This document shows positions 59,472 to 64,000 of a DNA stretch of 64,000 nucleotides, one piece after another. Origin of the DNA: an uncultured Prevotellaceae bacterium (GTDB taxonomy: Bacteria > Bacteroidota > Bacteroidia > Bacteroidales > Bacteroidaceae). Every line of letters begins with the position of its first letter. Positions within the stretch are counted from its first letter, which is position 1. Both the position numbers and the translations under genes were made by a program. The stretch is taken from positions 39,319-103,318 of the forward strand of contig CADCHG010000002.1 in assembly GCA_902801155.1 (NCBI GenBank). The letters are read 5' to 3'. The notes beneath the pieces are model-generated. The model saw nothing but the letters and a program-made list of their open reading frames with translations, searched no databases and had not been told where the DNA came from.

Positions 59472-59660
59472 GTTGCAGTGTTGCAGTGTTGCAGTTCAAA
59501 AAATGGTTGTATGAAAGTATGAAATGAACTCTATATCTATATATTTATATATAAATATATAGATATAGAACTATTTTTTGCGTATGGGAAAGGCTTCTTG
59601 AGAACTGCAACACTGCAACACTGCAACAAAATGTAGTCTTTTCCTGATTTCGGTTGACAG
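59472..59660. repeat. GTTGCAGT inverted element with 40-bp AT palindrome
   Basis: Three tandem GTTGCAGT units (59472-59495) face three ACTGCAAC units (59604-59627). Between them lies a perfect AT-rich palindrome 59530-59569. After the right arm, 59643-59660 repeats the flank found after the GGTAAC units at 20710. Confidence 0.8.
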
Positions 59661-59740
59661 TTTTTACTCCCTTTCCTTCAGTGGTGAAAAAAAATCAAAA
59701 AAAGTTGTCAAAAAATTCGTGAACCGCAATGACAATGTTG

Positions 59741-60042
59741 TACCTTTGCACTCGAAAGATTGAACACGCACCGGCTTGCAACCGACGTTCGACATCTTTC
59801 GAGTCTGAGGGTGCTGTGCACGTTGTTACTCGGAAAATGAGGAAGAAACATCCTCTCCCGCCACCCCCCTTCAAAGTCACAATCCGGATGAGACTCTCGA
59901 AGGAGAAAACAGAGGGAGAATGAAACGGCAAATGACTCACCTTCGTTCTTTGACAGACTTACATACACCAAAAGGGAACTTTATTTGTTCAGTAAAGAAA
60001 TTCGTCGAATTCATGCTGATCTATGATAATTCTTGAAAGAAA
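59741..60042 (+). other. gene-free stretch with a promoter-like box and inverted repeats
   Basis: TACCTTTG at 59741-59748, then CTCGAAAGAT (59751-59760) and its exact complement (59794-59803), and GTGC/GCAC at 59811-59821. No supported reading frame follows (the frame 59729-59923 begins before the box). No terminator on this strand was found before 60080. It may be an untranslated RNA or the leader of a lost gene. Confidence 0.3.
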
Positions 60043-60079
60043 TTGTCCACTGCCCTAAGATGTACTCAGAACAGTGGAC

Positions 60080-60147
60080 AAAAAAAATTGATTGTCTCAC
60101 GACAACCAATCTTTATTAACCTTAATAATCTAATACCATGAAAAACA
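60080..60147 (-). ncRNA. predicted stand-alone small RNA, copy 2
   Basis: On the minus strand TATCTTTG (60160-60153) starts a 44-nt block identical to 26015-26058. After the shared leader a different hairpin, ATTGGTTGTC/GACAATCAAT with loop GTGA (60110-60087), is followed by eight T. Predicted length is about 68 nt, as for copy 1. No minus-strand gene follows for 1.4 kb, so it is not an mRNA leader. A second perfect 10-bp hairpin (60043-60052 with 60072-60081) lies directly downstream. Confidence 0.5.
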
Positions 60148-60216
60148 CGATGCAAAGATACGATTTCTTTTTCGTACTTGCAAGAGTTTTATATATTTTT
60201 CATCTAAAATTTCACA

Positions 60217-60840
60217 TTAATTAAACGTTTTGCCGTCCCATTTAAGGTTCGTTTTCAAAATCAAGGGTAAAAAAGCCTTTTTTTCGTCAGAACTCATCAA
60301 TGGCATTGAATACTCGATATTCAATTGTTTTGTATTTTTCTTGTCAATGCTTGCCAATACCATCTTGATTTCCTGAGTTTGGCATATTTCCTCAAAACGA
60401 GCCTCGGAGATGCTGTCAGGTCGTGCAAGCTTCGCCTTGTCTGTGAGGTTAAGTGTGGAGAGCAAAGACCAGTTCCTATCGTAGATCTTCACGTTACTCT
60501 CCCCTTCTGGAGCCTTGTATGTGGAAACAACGCAGAAAACAGAATCGTTATCAGCAGGAAGAATGGCATATTCCTGAGTAAGGGTATTTGATGGATGAAA
60601 TACAATAAGCTCAGGACTGAGATGCGTAATACTTACATTTCCGCCATATAAGATGCTCATGTAGCTACAAGTGTCCTTTGACGGATCAGCACTCAAAATC
60701 ATAGCCTCTCTATCAAGTTTCTTCATATAAGGCATAATACTGTCTGGTGTATCAACGAAAAAGCGTTGAAGCCCCTGCCCTTGTGAACTAATTGCGATTG
60801 CCGCAAGAACTATTATAGAAAAAAATTTTTTCATTCTCAT
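60217..60840 (-). CDS. exported DUF3256-like protein
   Basis: 207 residues beginning MRMKKFFSIIVLAAIAISSQGQ (signal peptide). The mature part, starting LQRFFVDTPDSIMPYMKKLDREAMI and ending FLPLILKTNLKWDGKTFN, resembles the Bacteroidales DUF3256 family from memory. No function is known. It is divergent from the TPR gene at 60916. Confidence 0.65.
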   Translation of the reverse strand: MRMKKFFSIIVLAAIAISSQGQGLQRFFVDTPDSIMPYMKKLDREAMILSADPSKDTCSYMSILYGGNVSITHLSPELIVFHPSNTLTQEYAILPADNDSVFCVVSTYKAPEGESNVKIYDRNWSLLSTLNLTDKAKLARPDSISEARFEEICQTQEIKMVLASIDKKNTKQLNIEYSMPLMSSDEKKAFLPLILKTNLKWDGKTFN

Positions 60841-60915
60841 ATAATATTTTTCTGTTTTTTATGTCATTTTTATGAGGAACAACTACCTTATGCATACGAA
60901 ATCAACTATTAGGTA

Positions 60916-61584
60916 ATGAAAAAAGTAGCATTATTCATATTCCTTGCTCTTTCTACCCTATCATCTGTAAATGCGCAGGTAAGAGAGTCGGAGAAACTTG
61001 GGAAGGCGATAGAATACTTTGGCGGACAGAAGTACCACGAGGCCCTTATTCTCTTTGAGGGCTTAGCAAAGAAGTATCGTCTCAATCCTCGTTTCTATGC
61101 CTATATGGGCGTATGCTATTTCAAGGAACAGGACTATCGTCATGCTGCAGAGATGCTTGACAGTATAATTCCTCATTTAGAGCCGTTTCCTCCACATGAG
61201 AGAGGAGTTTGCTACTATTCCTGTGCAGAGAGTCATTTCCTATTGGGCGACTACCCTACCGCCCTCTCCTATTATGAGATGTCTATTCCCGTTGCCAACG
61301 AATGCGAGAAAGGCGATATCTATTACCGCATGGGATGCTGCGGAATGATGATGCAGTCTGATTCTATCCAGATAGAGAATTTCCGGCAAGCAAAGACATG
61401 GTTTGAGAAAGCTGACATGAGCATTCCGGAAACCAGAGCGCGCAGAAAACAGACTGAGGTCATGCTGCGAGCCTTACTCGTAACGCATGGATTGAGCGGG
61501 ACGGATATGACTGGCAAGGAAACTCGGGATGATCAAGACCAGCACACTAACAAGCAGAGTGGCGATATTGACAAGAAGGAATAG
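60916..61584 (+). CDS. exported tetratricopeptide-repeat protein
   Basis: 222 residues with a signal peptide (MKKVALFIFLALSTLSSVNAQ) and about four TPR-like helix pairs (KAIEYFGGQKYHEALILFEGLAKKY, FYAYMGVCYFKEQDYRHAAEML, SHFLLGDYPTALSYYEMSI, IYYRMGCCGMMM). The last 37 residues (LLVTHGLSGTDMTGKETRDD onward) are encoded by DNA that is also the 3' end of the convergent permease gene, an overlap of 111 nt. Confidence 0.8.
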   Translation: MKKVALFIFLALSTLSSVNAQVRESEKLGKAIEYFGGQKYHEALILFEGLAKKYRLNPRFYAYMGVCYFKEQDYRHAAEMLDSIIPHLEPFPPHERGVCYYSCAESHFLLGDYPTALSYYEMSIPVANECEKGDIYYRMGCCGMMMQSDSIQIENFRQAKTWFEKADMSIPETRARRKQTEVMLRALLVTHGLSGTDMTGKETRDDQDQHTNKQSGDIDKKE

Positions 61585-62721
61585 CGGAATATTTATTTCC
61601 ACAGGAGCCTCTGCAACATAGTAGATAGCAGGATCAAGTTTCACAATACCAGTATAATGCTGTATGAGGCATATTCCTATTCCGAGAATATTTCCGATAA
61701 TCATACCCTTACCTATGATGAATATAGCAAACCACAGGAATGTATGGCGTACCATACCGTTTCTTGCTCCTAACGCCTTCAACACACCTATCATCTGCAC
61801 ACGCTCAAGTATAATGATGAGGAGTCCGCTAATCATCGTAAATCCAGTTACGCATACCATCAAAGCAAGGATAATCCATACATTGAGGTCAAGAAGCTCA
61901 AGCCATGAGAATATCTGCGGATTCAATTCCTCTACAGTAGCAGAACAATAGGTCTCACCATAGGCATCAACATGCTTGTTTACTTTCTTAGTGACAGAAT
62001 GGAGTACCTGATCAAGCTGGTCATACTGCTTAATCGATAGCTCTGCACCTGTAGTCTGATCTGTCTCCCAGCCATTGAGCTTCACTACGCTGTAAAGGTC
62101 GGCAAAGCACATTGTCTCATCGTACTTGGAAAGGTTTGTCTGATAAACGCCACTCACCGTGTATTTCCTCATGCGGACATCCCCTCCAGTCATGAAATAT
62201 CCATAAACCTTTGAACCTGCATGGAGATTCAGCTTATCAGACATTATTTTTGAAACGAGTATTTTATTCCCGCTCTTCTCACTAGAGAATTTAGGGATGC
62301 TTCCCTCAACCATATTGCGTGACAAGAATGCGGTATCATACTCTTCCCCTACCCCTTTGAATGCAACTCCAAGGAAATCAGAGTCAGTCTTCAGAATACC
62401 TTGTGTCATAGCATATCTCTGTACGTGCTTCACACCGTCGATACGCTTCAGAACGGTCATCATAGAGTCGTTCAACTGTATAGGCTTTGTATCGGCCGTT
62501 TGCAAGGTAAAGAAATTGGCAACAGTTATGTCACTGCCGAATCCTACGACCTTGTCGCGAATAGTGTGCTTAAAGCCAAGTACAACAGCAACAGAGACAA
62601 GCATCACAGCAAGACCGAGAGCCACACCTACTGTGGCAATACGAATAGCAGGGCGACTGACTTTCTGTCCGTCGCCCTCACCATTGTATATCTTCTTCGC
62701 TATGAATAAAGGGAAATTCAT
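61474..62721 (-). CDS. FtsX/LolE-like ABC transporter permease
   Basis: 415 residues: an N-terminal helix, a large periplasmic MacB-PCD-like domain (about 45-265), then three helices of the FtsX domain (NVWIILALMVCVTGFTMISGLLIIILERVQMIGVLKALGARNGMVRHTFLW) and the family end SFLASHIRPAQSMRYE. The LolC/E architecture suggests lipoprotein release from the inner membrane. No LolD-type ATPase gene is adjacent in the window. The 3' end overlaps the TPR gene by 111 nt. Confidence 0.88.
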   Translation of the reverse strand: MNFPLFIAKKIYNGEGDGQKVSRPAIRIATVGVALGLAVMLVSVAVVLGFKHTIRDKVVGFGSDITVANFFTLQTADTKPIQLNDSMMTVLKRIDGVKHVQRYAMTQGILKTDSDFLGVAFKGVGEEYDTAFLSRNMVEGSIPKFSSEKSGNKILVSKIMSDKLNLHAGSKVYGYFMTGGDVRMRKYTVSGVYQTNLSKYDETMCFADLYSVVKLNGWETDQTTGAELSIKQYDQLDQVLHSVTKKVNKHVDAYGETYCSATVEELNPQIFSWLELLDLNVWIILALMVCVTGFTMISGLLIIILERVQMIGVLKALGARNGMVRHTFLWFAIFIIGKGMIIGNILGIGICLIQHYTGIVKLDPAIYYVAEAPVEINIPLFLLVNIATLLVSVLVLIIPSFLASHIRPAQSMRYE

Positions 62722-62729
62722 TCTTTCTG

Positions 62730-62850
62730 CGAAAATAATAATTAATAATGATTTAATGAATAATTGAATTAGTATTAACTGTGCCTTTGCATATCCTTAT
62801 GTTTAAAGACATACTAAATTATTCACTATTAATTATTCATTATTAATTAG
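62730..62850. repeat. facing 7-bp unit arrays between aminotransferase and permease genes
   Basis: Left units include AATAATT, AATAATG, ATTTAAT; right units include TCACTAT, TAATTAT, TCATTAT, TAATTAG. The two arms are partly complementary, around a central unique stretch 62770-62808. Confidence 0.5.
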
Positions 62851-62851
62851 G

Positions 62852-64000
62852 CTATTCTTCATCCACTCTTCCCGGATATGCCTCAAGAGCCTTACGGAGT
62901 ACTACAAGGGCACGTTCAAGGTCTTCCTTCTTCAGCACATAGGCAATACGTACCTGATTGATGCCGGCACCCGGTGTAGTGTAGAAACCAGCAGCTGGAG
63001 CCATCATAACCGTCTCGCCTTCATACTCGAATTTCTCGAGACACCAACGACAGAACTTCTCTGAGTCATCAACAGGCAGCTTAGCAACAGTATAGAATGC
63101 GCCCATAGGTATTGGTGAATATACGCCAGGAATACGGTTAAGTCCGTCAATGAGAACCTTACGACGCTCTACGTATTCTTCATATACATCACGGTAGTAT
63201 TCCTCAGGTGCATCAAGTGATGCCTCTGCCACGATCTGTCCGATAAGAGGAGGGGAAAGACGAGCCTGACAGAACTTCATCACAGCTGCACGCACTTCCT
63301 TGTTCTTTGTAATAAGAGCACCCACACGAATACCGCACTCTGAATATCTCTTTGAAACAGAGTCAATAAGGATTACGTTCTGTTCTATTCCCTCAAGATG
63401 ACACGCAGAGATATAAGGAGAACCGGTGTAGATATATTCACGATAAACCTCGTCAGAGAAGAGATAAAGGTCGTATTTCTTCACGAGGTCTCGAATTTGG
63501 TTCATCTCACGGCGTGTATAGAGATAACCCGTCGGATTGTTCGGGTTACATATCATGATGGCACGTGTACGGGAATTGATAAGTTCCTCAAACTTTTCTA
63601 CCTTAGGAAGCGAGAAACCCTCGTCTATTGTCGTAGCAATAGTACGGATCTTTGCTCCTGCAGAAATGGCAAAAGCCATGTAGTTGGCGTATGCCGGCTC
63701 TGGAACGATAATCTCGTCACCAGGGTTAAGACAAGCCATAAAAGAGAACAACACAGCCTCAGAGCCTCCACTTGTAATGATAATATCATCGGCAGAGACT
63801 TTGATGTTGTATTTCTCGTAATAGCCTACAAGTTTTTCGCGATATGACTGGTAGCCCTGTGAAGGGGAATATTCAAGAATGGTGCGGTCTATATTCTTCA
63901 AAGCATCGAGTCCTACCTGTGGAGTTGGCAAGTCAGGCTGTCCGATGTTAAGATGGTAAACTTTTGTACCGCGTTTCTTTGCTGCGACTGCAAGAGGTGC
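62852..64000 (-). CDS. PLP-dependent aminotransferase (aspartate/alanine type), 5' end outside window
   Basis: The frame is open to the window edge and reads APLAVAAKKRGTKVYHLNIGQPD before PTPQVGLDAL, so the start lies beyond 64000. Fold-type I marks are NIGQPD, TSGGSEAVLFSFMACL, NPNNPTGYLYTRRE, the PLP lysine in DSVSKRYSECGIRVGAL, and a C-terminal Arg in QVRIAYVLK. It transfers amino groups between amino acids and 2-oxo acids; substrate is not decided. At least 382 residues are in the window, close to the full family length. Confidence 0.93.
   Translation of the reverse strand, partial: APLAVAAKKRGTKVYHLNIGQPDLPTPQVGLDALKNIDRTILEYSPSQGYQSYREKLVGYYEKYNIKVSADDIIITSGGSEAVLFSFMACLNPGDEIIVPEPAYANYMAFAISAGAKIRTIATTIDEGFSLPKVEKFEELINSRTRAIMICNPNNPTGYLYTRREMNQIRDLVKKYDLYLFSDEVYREYIYTGSPYISACHLEGIEQNVILIDSVSKRYSECGIRVGALITKNKEVRAAVMKFCQARLSPPLIGQIVAEASLDAPEEYYRDVYEEYVERRKVLIDGLNRIPGVYSPIPMGAFYTVAKLPVDDSEKFCRWCLEKFEYEGETVMMAPAAGFYTTPGAGINQVRIAYVLKKEDLERALVVLRKALEAYPGRVDEE

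Noticed and set aside
59741-59821. H-type pseudoknot from CTCGAAAGAT/ATCTTTCGAG and GCACC/GGTGC
   Set aside because: The predicted transcription start (about 59755) would cut the first arm, so the fold is doubtful without mapped ends.

Overview
The window looks like chromosomal DNA of a strict anaerobe of the Bacteroidales, most like Prevotellaceae. The evidence is the promoter grammar (a -33 TTTG about 19 nt before a -7 TAnnTTTG box, seen upstream of about twenty genes), the near absence of Shine-Dalgarno sites, and the family content: pyruvate:ferredoxin oxidoreductase, rubrerythrin, Etf/acyl-CoA dehydrogenase, DUF4369, an LptE-like lipoprotein, GH3 and GH106 glycosidases. The genus is inferred from memory of family content; no rRNA or tRNA gene was seen to fix it. 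No insertion sequence, prophage, CRISPR array or defence island was found.

Layout. 1-7.2 kb: partial nifJ, an AAA ATPase, an ATP-grasp-like protein, greA and a TcdA-type E1-like enzyme. 7.5-16 kb: a secreted CotH protein, a DUF2461 protein, two near-identical AraC-type regulators flanking a VanZ gene, an orphan LytS-type kinase, a small secreted protein, rubrerythrin and thioredoxin. 16-26 kb: a DUF1573-GH3 fusion, MgtC, a gene-free repeat-rich kilobase, a histidine-rich secreted protein, an SGNH esterase, an aldo/keto reductase and an alpha/beta esterase. 26-30 kb (minus): DUF4369 lipoprotein, pyrC and acyltransferase, with a membrane protein and an FtsB-like divisome protein upstream. 30-39.6 kb (plus): dnaX, rlmN, a degenerate PdxA homologue, a sigma-54 activator, lptE, a conserved protein, secG, lemA, an M48 protease and a CrcB/FluC fluoride channel. 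40-46 kb (plus): etfB-etfA-acyl-CoA dehydrogenase, a MATE exporter and a methyltransferase. 46-58.7 kb: LacX-like epimerase and phosphoglucomutase (minus), rlmH and a GH106 rhamnosidase (plus), then a minus cluster (DUF2752, membrane protein, GNAT, CDF transporter, YkvA, AlaX-like, flavoprotein, aroC, slyD). 58.7-60.2 kb is gene-free. 60.2-64 kb: DUF3256 protein, TPR protein, FtsX/LolE-like permease and a partial PLP aminotransferase.

The most unusual content is between the genes. (1) A 44-nt block that is identical at 26.0 kb (plus) and 60.1 kb (minus) carries a promoter box and a leader, and each copy ends in its own hairpin and T-run, predicting stand-alone RNAs of about 68 nt. (2) At least seven intergenic loci are built from tandem 11-bp units, often as inverted arms. 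(3) A second family of 7-bp units fills many leaders and gene borders and has entered the MATE coding sequence in frame. (4) Three loci contain many copies of a locus-specific word in both orientations (GGTAAC..., GGTGTAATAC, GTTGCAGT), two of them with perfect AT-rich palindromes. These were counted by hand and are the best candidates for undescribed biology here.
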